Positions 18,210 to 29,207 of a DNA stretch of 64,000 nt are shown here, piece after piece. The stretch spans positions 2,479,812-2,543,811 of the forward strand of contig NZ_AP031322.1 in the NCBI RefSeq assembly GCF_041154675.1. The letters run 5' to 3'. Numbering within the stretch: position 1 is the stretch's first letter; each line of letters opens with the position of its first letter. A program made the position numbers and the translations under genes. This stretch comes from Sulfurisphaera javensis (GTDB lineage Archaea > Thermoproteota > Thermoprotei_A > Sulfolobales > Sulfolobaceae). The notes under the pieces were generated by a model. The model did no database searches. It was not told the DNA's origin and saw nothing but the letters and a program-made list of their open reading frames with translations.

Positions 18210-19565
18210 ATGCATGAATCAAAAAGGGTATTTAAAGATATTTTAATTATTTTCCTTATATTTACATTTTTAATATATCCTATCTTAGGCTTAATTTTAC
18301 TTGCTGGGGGCATTTTTATATTTAACTTTGGTGTATACTTTATTCTTCTTATATTATCAGAAATTATAGGCATTTTGATTATTTCTTCACTTAAAAAAAA
18401 AAGACGGAAAGTATACACACTAAACCCTATTCCATATTATACTCAACGAATATCATTCAAAAGAAAGCATTATAGACCACACAGACACAAAAGAAAGCAT
18501 TATAGGTCACCAAAATATAGTAAACCTAAGAAACAATACTCTCCACCACCTCCTCCTAAATCGCCTTCTCCGTCAGTACCACCAATATCTAATTGGGATC
18601 CTAACGTATGGGTAGGTAATGAAATTCACGGATATAAAGTCGAATCAGTTATTGGAACAGGTGGAAATGGTTATGTCTTAAAGGTTTCTTTAGGTGGAAC
18701 TTATTATGCAATGAAAGTTCTTTCAATAACTCCACCACAAAGCGGTACTGTAACAATGATTGCTACAAGCGGTTTTGATCAATTATTTAACGAAAGTGAG
18801 AATTTAAAGAGATTGTCTCAAAATCCAAACTTTGTAAGGATATATGGAATTTATGTTGATTCAAATATAATAAGACAAGCCCTTAAGGGCGATTCAATGG
18901 CTTATTTTAAGAATCCACCAGCAATAGTTATGGAATTTATGGAAGGGGGAAGTGTGGACAAATTATTAAATGATAGAAACATTGTATACTCAAATTATTG
19001 GCCACTAATTGTAAAGAAGATAATAAAGCAAGTAGCTTTTGCCTTAGATTATTTACATTCGCAAGGATATGTGCATTTGGACATTAAACCTCAAAACATT
19101 TTCCTTCTAAGAAATCCCGGTTATTCCGGTTATGAAGTTTATAATAACATTGATAAGATTGTTAAGCTTGGTGATTTAGGTTCAGCAGTAAGAATAGGAG
19201 GAAGAATAGAGCAAGCAACAACTGCTTATTGTCCTCCAGACCAAATAGAGGCAGTAATTTTTGGCAGAGGTGCTGATCCTAAAATGGATATATTTGCTTT
19301 AGGAATAACAGCATATGTTTTACTAACATTACGCCGTGATAACCCAGCTATAGTATATTTAGATCAAGCCTTTGATTCATTTGTTAATGGTAATATTAAT
19401 GATGCGATTAGTTTCGTAAATCAAGCTAAGCAAGTATTAGCAACATGGAGGCCAATGTTACCTTCAAATACACCACCAGATTTACAACAAATAATTCTGA
19501 GATCAATAAATCCATATCCACAATATAGGCCTACAGCAAGGGAAATCGCATATGGGCTTTCTTAG
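18210..19565 (+). CDS. Membrane-anchored Ser/Thr protein kinase
   Basis: 451 residues. Two hydrophobic helices (about 10-32 and 38-60) form an N-terminal hairpin, then a strongly basic His/Arg/Lys-rich stretch, a proline-rich linker (PPPPPKSPSPSVPP) and a Hanks-type kinase from about 130: IGTGGNGYVL, YAMKVL, HLDIKPQN (about 288-295) and DLG (about 322). It is a non-RD enzyme, and the usual APE is PPD here. The activation segment and the helical insert after DNPA match the other kinases in the window. The hairpin would leave the kinase in the cytoplasm. A vWA protein gene follows on the same strand 175 bp downstream, a pairing known from archaellum regulators (ArnB with its kinases) and from bacterial TerY-type sets. 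Confidence 0.93.
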   Translation: MHESKRVFKDILIIFLIFTFLIYPILGLILLAGGIFIFNFGVYFILLILSEIIGILIISSLKKKRRKVYTLNPIPYYTQRISFKRKHYRPHRHKRKHYRSPKYSKPKKQYSPPPPPKSPSPSVPPISNWDPNVWVGNEIHGYKVESVIGTGGNGYVLKVSLGGTYYAMKVLSITPPQSGTVTMIATSGFDQLFNESENLKRLSQNPNFVRIYGIYVDSNIIRQALKGDSMAYFKNPPAIVMEFMEGGSVDKLLNDRNIVYSNYWPLIVKKIIKQVAFALDYLHSQGYVHLDIKPQNIFLLRNPGYSGYEVYNNIDKIVKLGDLGSAVRIGGRIEQATTAYCPPDQIEAVIFGRGADPKMDIFALGITAYVLLTLRRDNPAIVYLDQAFDSFVNGNINDAISFVNQAKQVLATWRPMLPSNTPPDLQQIILRSINPYPQYRPTAREIAYGLS

Positions 19566-19740
19566 ATTGCATTGGAACATTAACAAGATCATAGAAATTT
19601 TATTCATCACGAACCAAAAGAGCTCAATTTTTGAATTAAAAATATTTATTCCCTTATCAGAATATTCTAACAATGTTATGGGAATGTAATGTTCGTAAAA
19701 GTTCGCAACTACTAAATTTCACACTTCTGCGGGTGGTTTG

Positions 19741-20868
19741 ATGACTATATCCGCTAGACTAGAATTTAGTCATAAATATTCTTTTAATTCACCTATAAGG
19801 GGGACATTCAAATTAACAGTAGTTCCAGAAATGCTATCTGTAGCCTCAGGCTTTCATTACATAATTTTACTTGACACTTCTGGTTCAATGAGAGGAGAAA
19901 AAATCGAAACAGCAAAAAGAGGTGCAATTGAATTATTAAATAGAATACCTCAAGGAAACAAAGTTACGTTAATTACATTTTCTTCTTATGTAAATACTTT
20001 ATTTGAGTTTGAGGAAAGAAAGGATTTAGTTATTGAAAATATACAAAGAATTTATGCTAAAGGATACACAGCATTTCATACAGCATTAACTACTGCAGTA
20101 CAAATTGCTAAAAAGTATAATGTGCCGGGATATTTCATATTACTAACTGATGGACGCCCTACAGATAGAAAAGATATTCAAGCTTATGAAATGTTAGACT
20201 TTCCAAGAGAATTCAAAGTCATAGCTTATGGCATTGGCTATGATTATGAGGAAAGATTTTTGAAAATTATAGCTGATAAAACTGGCGGTATTTTCATTCA
20301 CATTCAAGATCCTAAGGAGATTATAAATTCACTTCCTCAAGCAGCTGTAACTAAAATAGGGGCAAAGGATGTCGTAATAGACATTGATGCACCATCATCA
20401 ATAAGGTTATTAAATTATCCCGGACCACCAGTAATATTAAATGCAATAGATAAAACAGTGACAATTTACGGTGAAACTACAATTCCAGCAAGATTTAACG
20501 GAAATGCATTAGTAGTAACGATTAGTTATGTAAATCCTTTAGATAACTTAAAAAAGAATATTACATTACAAGCTCAAGTTTATCCAGCAACTGATACCCA
20601 AATGTTTCTTAGTGGTATTAATAATGAGATTAATAATGAATATCAGTATTATGAGTTAATGAATAAACTTGCTGACCAAGTTAATTCAGAAAACTTAATA
20701 GAGGCTACAAAGACATTAAATCAAATGCAACAAATAGCACAACAAACAAAAAGGGTTGACTTAATTGAAACGACTAGGAAGTTACAACAAAGTATTGGAT
20801 CAACTAGAAATGTAGAACAGACTAGGAAAACCATAATGAGTGAAGTTACGAAAAAGATGAGATCATAA
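19741..20868 (+). CDS. vWA-domain protein (ArnB-like)
   Basis: 375 residues, soluble. vWA fold with a complete MIDAS site: DTSGSM at about residues 48-53, a Thr in KGYTAFHTAL, and Asp in LTDGRPTDRKD. A beta-sandwich region follows (about 210-285) and then a long helical tail rich in Gln. The layout resembles ArnB of Sulfolobus acidocaldarius, a phosphorylated vWA partner in archaellum control, but orthology is not claimed. Start: ATG 19741 is preferred over TTG 19738 since a GGGTGG site lies just upstream. It follows a membrane kinase on the same strand, so phosphorylation by that kinase is a reasonable guess. Confidence 0.88.
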   Translation: MTISARLEFSHKYSFNSPIRGTFKLTVVPEMLSVASGFHYIILLDTSGSMRGEKIETAKRGAIELLNRIPQGNKVTLITFSSYVNTLFEFEERKDLVIENIQRIYAKGYTAFHTALTTAVQIAKKYNVPGYFILLTDGRPTDRKDIQAYEMLDFPREFKVIAYGIGYDYEERFLKIIADKTGGIFIHIQDPKEIINSLPQAAVTKIGAKDVVIDIDAPSSIRLLNYPGPPVILNAIDKTVTIYGETTIPARFNGNALVVTISYVNPLDNLKKNITLQAQVYPATDTQMFLSGINNEINNEYQYYELMNKLADQVNSENLIEATKTLNQMQQIAQQTKRVDLIETTRKLQQSIGSTRNVEQTRKTIMSEVTKKMRS

Positions 20869-20893
20869 ATTGTAAAGCTCTTGTCTATGAAAA

Positions 20894-22019
20894 CTACATT
20901 TCAATATCTTTATTCATCTCTTTAGCTATATTAATTAACTCTTTAGGACCAAGAGAGACATCAGCAATTTCTGGCGGTTTCTCCTTTAAGCTTATTAGAC
21001 CAACTTTAGGTGCAACTTTACTTAATTTCTTCACAACCTCTTTAGCCTCTGAAGTTGTAATTTCACCCATCTTAACTTCAAATGCAATTATTGGTTTCCT
21101 CCTTCTCCTAATTATAATGTCAATATCCTCTTTTGGAGAATAAACAAATTCACCTTATATAGTATTTGCTCATCATTTCACCTATGGAAAATTGCACTTT
21201 CCAACCTATTGGTAAATCTTCAATCTCAACATCCCTTTCACTAAGCAAATACTTTGATTCCGCATAAAGGGAGAGAGATAAAACTGGAGATAAATGCTTG
21301 TAATAGTACTCTTTGCCAGTCGTTTTTAACTTTCATAATTAACCCCATTTTACTCAGCTTGTTTAACATAGATGAAACAGTTGCTTCACCCCCTCAACTT
21401 GTAGTATTCCAGCTAATTCAGAGCTTTTCCAAACTCCTTCAGCAACTTTTAGTAAAATTCTGTAGTACGTTTCCGTCAACTGCCTTTCCTCTTCTTTAAA
21501 TACTTCTTCTATTAAACCTTTAGAAATCAGTATGAACTCTTTAACTCTAGATACAAAGTCATCATAAGAGTTTATAAAAGGAATAATCCATGGGTCTCTA
21601 AAGAGGACAGACAGTATTGGATCTTCTAATTGTGCCAGAACTGTATCGTAATTCATTATCCTTATCCCCTTAGGAGTAAAGAAACCTAAAAGGTGAGAAT
21701 TTGAATCAAAGACTTTGTTTAGCACACCATAACTTGACCCGGCTAAAACAAGTATACTGTCCTTGGGCATAGTAGATAAGTCAGTATAATACTTCATTGG
21801 CAACCTCTGGAATTCATCAATTATAACAAAACTTCCTTTTCTAAGCTCTTCCCTTATGTCCTTTAGGATCTCTTCTATCTTCTTTCTTTCACCATTTTCT
21901 AATAGCCCTTCTTGTTCATCAGCAATTGTAACGTAATAATCGTACTTGAGACAGTTCTTCAAAAGCGTAGTTTTTCCAGTTTTTCTTCTTCCGTAAATTA
22001 AAGTCCAATAATTAATCAT
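20894..22019 (-). pseudogene. Archaeal ATPase (PF01637-type) with C-terminal PD-(D/E)XK-like domain, broken
   Basis: The N-terminal part (22019 down to about 21390) is intact with a P-loop GRRKTGKTTLL and a VIIDEFQRLP Walker B. It breaks at a run of five C (21389-21393): one more base restores the expected GEATVSSMLNKLSKMGL. Two further shifts follow, after VKND and after FSIGEMMSKYYIR, and the last piece reads SPKEDIDIIIRRRRKP then AFEVKMGE, the D...E-x-K pattern of the DUF234/nuclease-like tail. At least three frameshifts make this a decayed gene. Such ATPases are abundant and variable in Sulfolobales, their role unknown; some are thought to be selfish or defence related. Confidence 0.85.
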
Positions 22020-22045
22020 TTTCAGCTCTTTGCATTCTTTTCAGT

Positions 22046-22065
22046 ACTAGTCTCACAAGACTAGT
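22046..22065 (-). promoter_or_regulatory. Perfect inverted repeat upstream of the broken ATPase
   Basis: Arms ACTAGTCT and AGACTAGT (8 bp each) flank a CACA spacer. It lies between an AT-rich TATA-like stretch (about 22080) and the ATG at 22019, a good place for an operator. It could also fold as a leader hairpin. Confidence 0.45.
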
Positions 22066-22196
22066 CCTATAAGACAAGAATATATAAATTTAACTATTCA
22101 GGAAAATCGTAATGAGGGAAGTTTAAGATAATAGAAGACTTAATAATTTCTCAAAGTTATGATTCTTAAGAGAGTTAATGAAGAAGTAATGTCTAT

Positions 22197-22947
22197 TTAA
22201 GAATTAGGTCTCACATATTCTTCAATTTTCATCAATGTTTGAATTGCATTTTCCAAAGTTTCCTCATTATACACGTGATGATCTAATAATCTAACAAAGT
22301 AACCTTTTCCAATTTTCTTAACCCAAGAAGAGTAATAGAGTCCCTTACATAAAGTGTAATCAAGCTTAATTTCTGAAATGGGCAAGATAGACACACTCGC
22401 TTTTTAAAGGTCTTAAGGTTTTTCTATCTTTGTAGTTTAACGTCTCTCCGAGTAATGTCTGTTCAGCTTCCTTTTCTTCATTCAAATAGCACACATTTCC
22501 TATGTTGAAGAACTTCAGATAATTCACGTTGTAAGGAATGTATTTTACTTCCATGTTCTTCTCTACATAGATTGTTGATATTATGTCTCTGTAACATAAC
22601 ATTTCTCCTTTTCTTGTTGGTTTCAAGTGAGTAGAAAAGAAATCAAAGTGTGGTAGCCATTTGCTGTGTTTCTCCTTGAACAGTCCCTCTAGGACTTCTG
22701 GTTTATCATTATTTTCAATACACCTTACTCTATAAAAGAATGGTACATCACCTAGCCAAACAAATATTCCACCTTCTTTTATAAACCTTGCAAGGTTATT
22801 ATCAAGAGAAGTCAAAGTGTCGTAATCGACATTAAAAAGTGTGTAAGGCATTACACCCTGAAGCATAATAAGTATTCCAGGTTTTTCTACAGCCTTATTC
22901 ACACTGTGGTAATCAACAACTTGAACCTCTTGTTTTCCCTTACTCAA
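22197..22947 (-). pseudogene. Uncharacterised protein, 5' truncated and frameshifted
   Basis: The first piece (22366-22947) has an alpha/beta look with GILIMLQGVMPYTLF and FIKEGGIFVWLGDVPFFYR, recalling glutamine-amidotransferase-like or ThuA-like folds; this is only a likeness. It ends in a shifted frame near 22385; reading on in the next frame gives ASVSILPISEIKLDYTLC and a helical end (22197). The 5' end runs straight into the coding sequence of an oppositely oriented binding-protein fragment at about 22945, so the start of the gene is missing. Two broken genes meeting head to head indicate a deletion or rearrangement. Confidence 0.6.
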
Positions 22948-24741
22948 GCAGCTAAGGAAATTAATTTAACAATTGAATATGAAGTAGTTCCATTTACACC
23001 AACATTAAAACAAGATTTAATAACAGGAAACTATCAATTGATTACCTTTGGATGGGATGTTACTCCTATAGTACCGGGCTTTCTATATTTCATTGATGGA
23101 CCTTTAGCACCATCTAATAGTGATGATGATTTCGTAAATACAACTATTAATCAATTATTAACAGAAGCTTATGTAACTCCCTCTACACTTAACCAATCTG
23201 AGATGTATACTAAACAAGCCATATATGATCTACAATATGCAGTACTAGAAATAATAGCTGGCTGGGGTAATAGTGTAGCTGGCGCTTATTTATCTGGGTA
23301 TGCAAATTACATTCCAACTGTAAGTGCTGGAATTAGCTTAATGAATGTCCATGTAGCTAATTCTACTAAAGGTAAATTTACATGGGGTTTAGCTCCAGAA
23401 TCGGCAGCACCAACTACTTATGATGTTTATTCTGCAGAAACTGCATGCGAATTTGATGGACTACAAGAAGTGTATGATACACCATTATCATCACCACCTT
23501 ACAATCCATTACAATTGTTACCATGGGTAGTAGCAAACTGGACTATTATTGATCACTTAAACGAAACTATACCCGGTACTAATATCAAATTAGTTAACGG
23601 ACAAGAGATAATAATGTATTTAGTTCACAATGATACTTTCCAAAATGGTTTACCACTAACAGCCTTAGCTATAAACTTCACAATATGGTACTTTGATATG
23701 GGTGGTTATTCAAGCAATCCGTTTAACGCTTCGAAAGATACAGTATATATAGGAACTTACTGTGGTAAACCGGTCATATTAAACTACACTGCTGAAACAA
23801 GTGCTCCATCATTTGAATGGTTTGATCATTTACCAAATTTAGTTTATTCATACGTACCTCCAAATAATCCATACGAAATAGAAATATTCTTCAATGATAG
23901 TAACTTATGGAACATATACTCATTAAGTGGAATCTACATAGTTCCACCAAACATATTTGAAAACATTCCACCACAATGGTTAGGAGAAGACATTTACTCA
24001 GTATCTCATAATGGTCAAGTAATTGGTTCTGGTCCATACTACTTATACTCATGGAACACAAGTACTGGATCAATATTCTTAAGAAATAATGGTTACTTCA
24101 GATTAGACCCATTAGTTAACTTCATTGCTAACATTACTCAAGGAAATACTTACACATTAACATTTAACATTACTCAAGTTTATGGAGCACCGGCATACAT
24201 TAATGGAAAAGCAACAGTAACAACACCATTAGTACCAATTGATAACGCTACTGGTGTTGCTGAAATATGGATATATGGAGAAACACCAAAGCCAATAGAG
24301 ACAATACCAATAACTCACGTTAGTGGAAATACTTATGAGGTAACAATTAATACAGCAAACTTAACTCCCGGAGATACTTACGTAGTGTTCATTAATGCAA
24401 CATACACAGAACCAGTAATGTTAAACTTCAGTGCTAACAGCGTTGGTGGTGGAGTTAAATATGTACCAATGACTCACTACTTCTATGAGTACTATTCATT
24501 TAATGTAATATCAAAGACTGCTGTTGTAACAACTACAACTACGTCAACAACAGTCACAACAACCACTACAACTACAACTGCAGTTTCAACAATTACTCCA
24601 GTAACATCTGTAACACTACCAAGTGTACCAAGTGTTACAGTAACAACTACAACTGCAGTATATGAATCAGTTGGAATTGGAGCAGTATTTATAATAATAG
24701 CTATAGCAGTTTCATTCTTATTAGGTAGAAAGAAAGAATAA
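22945..24741 (+). pseudogene. Oligopeptide-type ABC substrate-binding protein (family 5), N-terminal part missing
   Basis: About 598 residues remain from the reading LTQAAKEINLTIEYEVVPF. The order of blocks (YQLITFGWDV, IIMYLVHNDTFQNGLPLTA, VIGSGPYYLYSW) is that of the C-terminal two thirds of OppA/DppA-like proteins, where the first lobe and a signal peptide should precede. The end is a Thr-rich linker and a membrane anchor (GAVFIIIAIAVSFLLGRKKE), usual for Sulfolobales binders. The open frame can be extended back to 22906, but those codons belong to the antisense of the truncated neighbour, so there is no true start. No permease or ATPase genes of this system follow. Likely non-functional. 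Confidence 0.85.
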
Positions 24742-24768
24742 AGGTAATTTTTCTTCTTCCTTTCTTTT

Positions 24769-27759
24769 TTATTTTCCACTTATCATTTCAATAGCCTTAT
24801 CTAATTGTAAATCTCTTTTTTCTCCCGGTGGAATATCAACCTCTATATCTGGTTCGACACCTTGATTTTCAATTTGTAATCCAATTTCATAGAAGTGAAC
24901 AGCATGCTCTGGTTGGGTTACTACTGTTCTATCTGCTAAAGTGTGCCTTAGTGAAATTCCAATTACACCACCCCAAGTTCTTTTTCCAATAACAACTCCC
25001 AACTTGTATTTCTTAAATAGATAAGTAAAGATATCACCATCTGAACCAGCATATTCATTAACTACTTCAACTAATTTAGGTGGAGAAGACATATAAGGTT
25101 CTGGGATTGGTTTCCTATTTCTACTAACTACCTCTCCTTGCCTTTTTAAAAGTAGGCGGGAAAGAATTAAACCAGATATAAATCCACCCCTGTTAAATCT
25201 AGCATCAACTATTAAGCCTTCTTTATCAAACTCTGAAACGAAAAGCCTGTAAAATTCTGCAAAACCTTGAAACATCATATCTGGTATGTGAATATAACCA
25301 ACCTTGTTATTAGTCTTTTCATGAACATATTCCCTATTCCTTTCTACCCAATCGCGGTAAAGTAAATACTTTTCATTCTTCAATAGACGCACATACACTC
25401 TCCTCTTTTTGCCATCTTTTGTTATTACATCAAGAGTTACGTTCTCTTTATTCATTAAATAATACTCTATTTGCCTATAAGTTATACTCTCTCCATCAAT
25501 TGAAACTATACAATCTCCTTCCTCTAATTGAACTCCGGGATCACGTAAGGGACTTCTTTCGTTCTCATTTGTAGGATCTCCCTTATAAATCCTTGTAATT
25601 TTAAAACATCCATTCTCAAACTTTACTTCAGCTCCTAAACCGTAAGTGAATAATGGATCATCAGTTTCATAACTATAAACGTATTGGTAAGAGTGGGAAG
25701 TTTTAGCTTCACCTTGCATTTCGTTAATTAAATCTGCTAATTCAAATCTAGTGCTTATCCTATCCACTAGTGGTAAATACTTATTTATTACTTCATCCCA
25801 GTTATTAAGTCTTTTCTCATTCCAATAATTTTCCTTTATTAATTCCCAAGCTTCAGATAGCATTTGTTTCCATTCTTTTTCTGGGTCAACAAGAACTTTT
25901 ACCCTAGATAGATCTACAACGCCACCTTTCTTGCCTTGTGCATTTAAATCTGGTTTAGTTGATACGTCAAATAACCTTACTCCATCTTTTAGCTGAACTA
26001 ATATTTTGCTTTTATCTAATGAAAGTGAGAAAAATCTTACGTTTTCAAGATAAGTGTCTAAGCTTTCGTTATCAAGATCATAAACTAATAATTTACCCAA
26101 CGTCTCGTCTTGAGATAAATTACCCTTCACTGGGAAAGTTAGTAAAAATACCTTGTTACCCTTTGCTCCTTCAATTTTTACATAAACATCTTCATCAACT
26201 GGGAATGGGATTACCCTATCTTGTATTCCCTCAATTTCAATTTCTTTCTTATCTTTAATTTCTTCAAGAGGTTGGTTAAATGGGGAATAAACGTTGGCTA
26301 ATGTAACTAAATAAGGTTTAATTGCCTTCTGAAAACTCATGTTAAATATTACTTTATCTGCCGTAGGGTCTAAATGCCTAACTGACAGAAAATATAAGTA
26401 TCTACCATCTGGATCGAAAGAGGGTGAAAAGTCATCGCCATAAGGTGAAGTTATTCTAATTATTTTACCACTCACATTTCCAAGTTTGATTGACCTAGTA
26501 TAAGGACCTTCTGGGAATGAGTATGCAAACCATTCACTATTAGGATGCCAATCCATTTCAGTAATTATACCATATTCACTTTTATCAATAAGCTTTGCAT
26601 TACCACTATCTAGCTCTACAAGCCATAATTCAAGTTTGTTATTTGAGACTAGAAGTTTTTTACCATCTGGTGAAATTTTCATGCTTTCAATTCTTCCTAA
26701 ATTAACGTTGATTTTCTTTTCGCCATCAAGAGAGAGAATTAATAATTCCCTTTTGTCATTAGTTGCTATTACTTTTCCATCTGGAGTTACTTGGATAGAA
26801 TAATATTTTACCCCTTGTTTTTCTCCCAATTGATATGCTGGACCTTCAAAAGGTTTCATTATGAATACTTTACCTCTACTAACAATTGCTAAATATTCAT
26901 TGCCAATTTTACCATCTGTAATGTAATCAAATGTTGAAACAAAGTGAGGTTTTCTTTTCTTTCTATCAGTAAATATTGAAATGTCAAGTTTTCTTAACTC
27001 GTCTTTCTGAGGATTAAATAAATAAAGATCACCTTTATGTTGAAATACAATTAATTTTCCATCGCTAGATGCATTTCTACAATATTCTAAGAATGTGTGT
27101 TGTCTTAATTCACTCCCATCGAGGTTTACTGAGTATAAATTTGATTTTCCATCATTATCATAAAGGAAATAAACGCGGTTATTAATTATGATTGGCCAAC
27201 TAATTATTCCGTTTAAAGATAAGAATTTCTTGAAAGTTTTACTATTATCAAAAGAAATCCAAAATTCTCCTTTTGTACCACCTTTATATCCTTTCCAAAA
27301 TGGGAGATCTTGATAGCCTCTTGCCACAATAACGACGTTGTCTTTAATTGTTACGTTTGAAACTATTCCATAATCAAGCCTTTAATATTCCCCAGTTTCT
27401 ACGTTTATTTTATAAGCGACTGTTGAAAAAGGCGTTTTATAATCAGTTATTGCTATAATTTCTTTATCTGAAATCCATTGAGAAACTCTTATTGAAAGGG
27501 TGTTAAAATAAGTAATTCTCCTTTCACCATTTTCGTCAATAAGAAAAAGATCTGAAACAGATTTCCCTTTATTTAACCAAATTCTGGTAAATACTATACT
27601 TCTCTTATCTGGACTTATTTTAGGCCATACTGAAACACCATTACCACTAGTTACTCTACTTGCAGTCCCTTTACTTATGTCGTAAATCCAAATGTCATCA
27701 TCTGTAGTAAAAGCAATTAAATTTTCTTTAATATCTGGAAACATGTAATATCCTTTCAT
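24769..27759 (-). pseudogene. tri: Tricorn protease, interrupted by one in-frame stop codon
   Basis: Full-length tricorn (peptidase family S41B) of about 996 codons, read in one frame apart from a single TAA at 27382-27384. Reading passes through ...VETGEY, stop, RLDYGIVSNVTIKDN and on into the main part with no base shift. Tricorn is a large cytosolic complex that trims peptides from the proteasome. Visible parts: two beta-propellers (residues to about 640), then the C1 core, PDZ domain (LEEGDCIVSIDGE) and C2 core. Catalytic residues seem kept: Ser-His in KTSHSYQ, the nucleophile Ser in AGSDGD, and Glu in IENQGVEP, 58 residues later as in the Thermoplasma enzyme. The 3' part (24769-27327) could be made from GTG 27327, lacking about 144 residues of the first propeller. 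Confidence 0.88.
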
Positions 27760-27813
27760 ATATTAGGAAATTTGAGTTACATTATAAAAAATTATTGAAA
27801 TGAATGTGCTTAC

Positions 27814-29103
27814 TTACGTTAATTCATAAAAAATTCTATCAGAAGAGATGAGATAAAGGAAAATTGAAGTTGGAATTATTATCGTGTCATTTTTCTTTTC
27901 AAATTCATCTAATGAGAGAACGTAACTAGGTAAAGATGAGATTCTTTTTATATTTCTCTCCCATTTTACTTCAATTCCAATTTTACCTACTAGAAAATCA
28001 ATTTCTTTACCACTCTTAAAGAAAGTATATGTTGCTTCACCATACTCTCTAGCTAAATGTTCTCCAACTACTCCCTCTATTAAGATTGGTATTTCGTGAT
28101 TCTCAAGATCTCCACCTATGCTGTATCTTTTCATTACTCTAAATAAGAAAGGATCAAGAAAGTACACTTTTTTAAAAGATTTGAAGTTAATTTTCCCCGT
28201 ATCAATTTCTTTCTTCCTAAAGATTCTAATAATGAAGAGTTTTTCCATTGTTTCTAGGTAATCCGAAACTGTGTTATGTGAAACTGAAATTTCTTTAGCT
28301 ATTGTATTATCCGAAATTCTACTCCCAATACTTTCAACTATTTTTCTAACTATTTGCTTAAAAAGAAGTTCGTCCTTATTTGCCTTTAAAATTTCTGAAA
28401 GAATTGCATCTTTATAAATTTCGTAAAGGGAAATTGGATCGTTAACTAAATTAGTTGCAAAATAACCGCCTTTTTTAACATATTCAAGTAATGCCTTATT
28501 TAACTCAGATATGTAAGGGAGAAGTCTAACAGAGTATTCAAAAATTTTATCTCTTTCATAAACTTTGACAGTAGGCACTTCTAGTCTTTTATAGAAAATA
28601 TTAAAATAATTTCGAAAGTTCAAAGGATAAAATATAACTTTTTGTATTGGTCTACCCGGTAAAGTTTCTTTGTAAAGATTTACTGAAGAGGAACCAGTGA
28701 CATATACTAAGGAATTTTTAAAGTAACCGGCATTGAATAAGTGAAGTAAACCAATATTCCAGTCCTTGACAGACGTTATTTCATCAAGGAAAATATAACT
28801 TTCTTCCCCACTGTTTATCAACGTTCTATATTCATGAACAAGTTCTATTAACTCTTCCTTTTTTGAGAGAGCATCACACGAAAAGAAAAGTATTTTCTCT
28901 GGTTTAACCCCTTTCTCAAGAAAGTTTTTTATTGTAAGTTTAATGAAAGTTGTTTTCCCTACTTGTCTTGGACCTAAGATAAGGGAATTTTGAGAGAGAG
29001 AAGGGATGTAAATTTTACCCTTTTTTACATTTTCATCGTCATAAATTTTCTTGGAATCGATCCACCAAGGGTTTTGAAAGCTCATTTGAGAATATAGTGA
29101 CAC
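27814..29103 (-). CDS. AAA ATPase with C-terminal DUF4143-like domain
   Basis: 429 residues. P-loop GPRQVGKTTF (about 44-53), Walker B YIFLDEIT, and the sensor-like VYVTGSSS, as in AAA_14 ATPases; then a winged-helix region (IAKEISVSHNTVSDYLETME) and a C-terminal domain ending in FFKSGKEIDFLV...GIEVKWER, the nuclease-like E-x-K pattern of DUF4143. The family is widespread in archaea and bacteria with no settled role. GTG 29103 is chosen because TTTAAATAAAAG sits about 25 bp upstream. The promoter bears repeated dyad elements (29115-29184), suggesting the gene is under tight, maybe autogenous, control. Alone, between tricorn and an ABC export pair. Confidence 0.88.
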   Translation of the reverse strand: MSLYSQMSFQNPWWIDSKKIYDDENVKKGKIYIPSLSQNSLILGPRQVGKTTFIKLTIKNFLEKGVKPEKILFFSCDALSKKEELIELVHEYRTLINSGEESYIFLDEITSVKDWNIGLLHLFNAGYFKNSLVYVTGSSSVNLYKETLPGRPIQKVIFYPLNFRNYFNIFYKRLEVPTVKVYERDKIFEYSVRLLPYISELNKALLEYVKKGGYFATNLVNDPISLYEIYKDAILSEILKANKDELLFKQIVRKIVESIGSRISDNTIAKEISVSHNTVSDYLETMEKLFIIRIFRKKEIDTGKINFKSFKKVYFLDPFLFRVMKRYSIGGDLENHEIPILIEGVVGEHLAREYGEATYTFFKSGKEIDFLVGKIGIEVKWERNIKRISSLPSYVLSLDEFEKKNDTIIIPTSIFLYLISSDRIFYELT

Positions 29104-29114
29104 TGATAATTATC

Positions 29115-29184
29115 TGTCAACTTTTATTTAAATCTTGTCATATTGTTGACAAGTTTTCCGTAAATTTTGTCATTTAATTGACAA
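29115..29184 (-). promoter_or_regulatory. Two dyads and a half site repeated at 32-bp spacing before the AAA ATPase
   Basis: TTGTCATATTGTTGACAA (29135-29152) and TTGTCATTTAATTGACAA (29167-29184) are near-perfect dyads exactly 32 bp apart, about three helical turns, each followed by AGTTTTCC. A partial unit, CTGTCAACTTTT, lies near the TATA box at about 29114-29125. Equal spacing on one face of the helix suggests cooperative binding by one regulator. Confidence 0.65.
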
Positions 29185-29207
29185 GTTTTCCATTATCTTC
29201 ATAGAGA

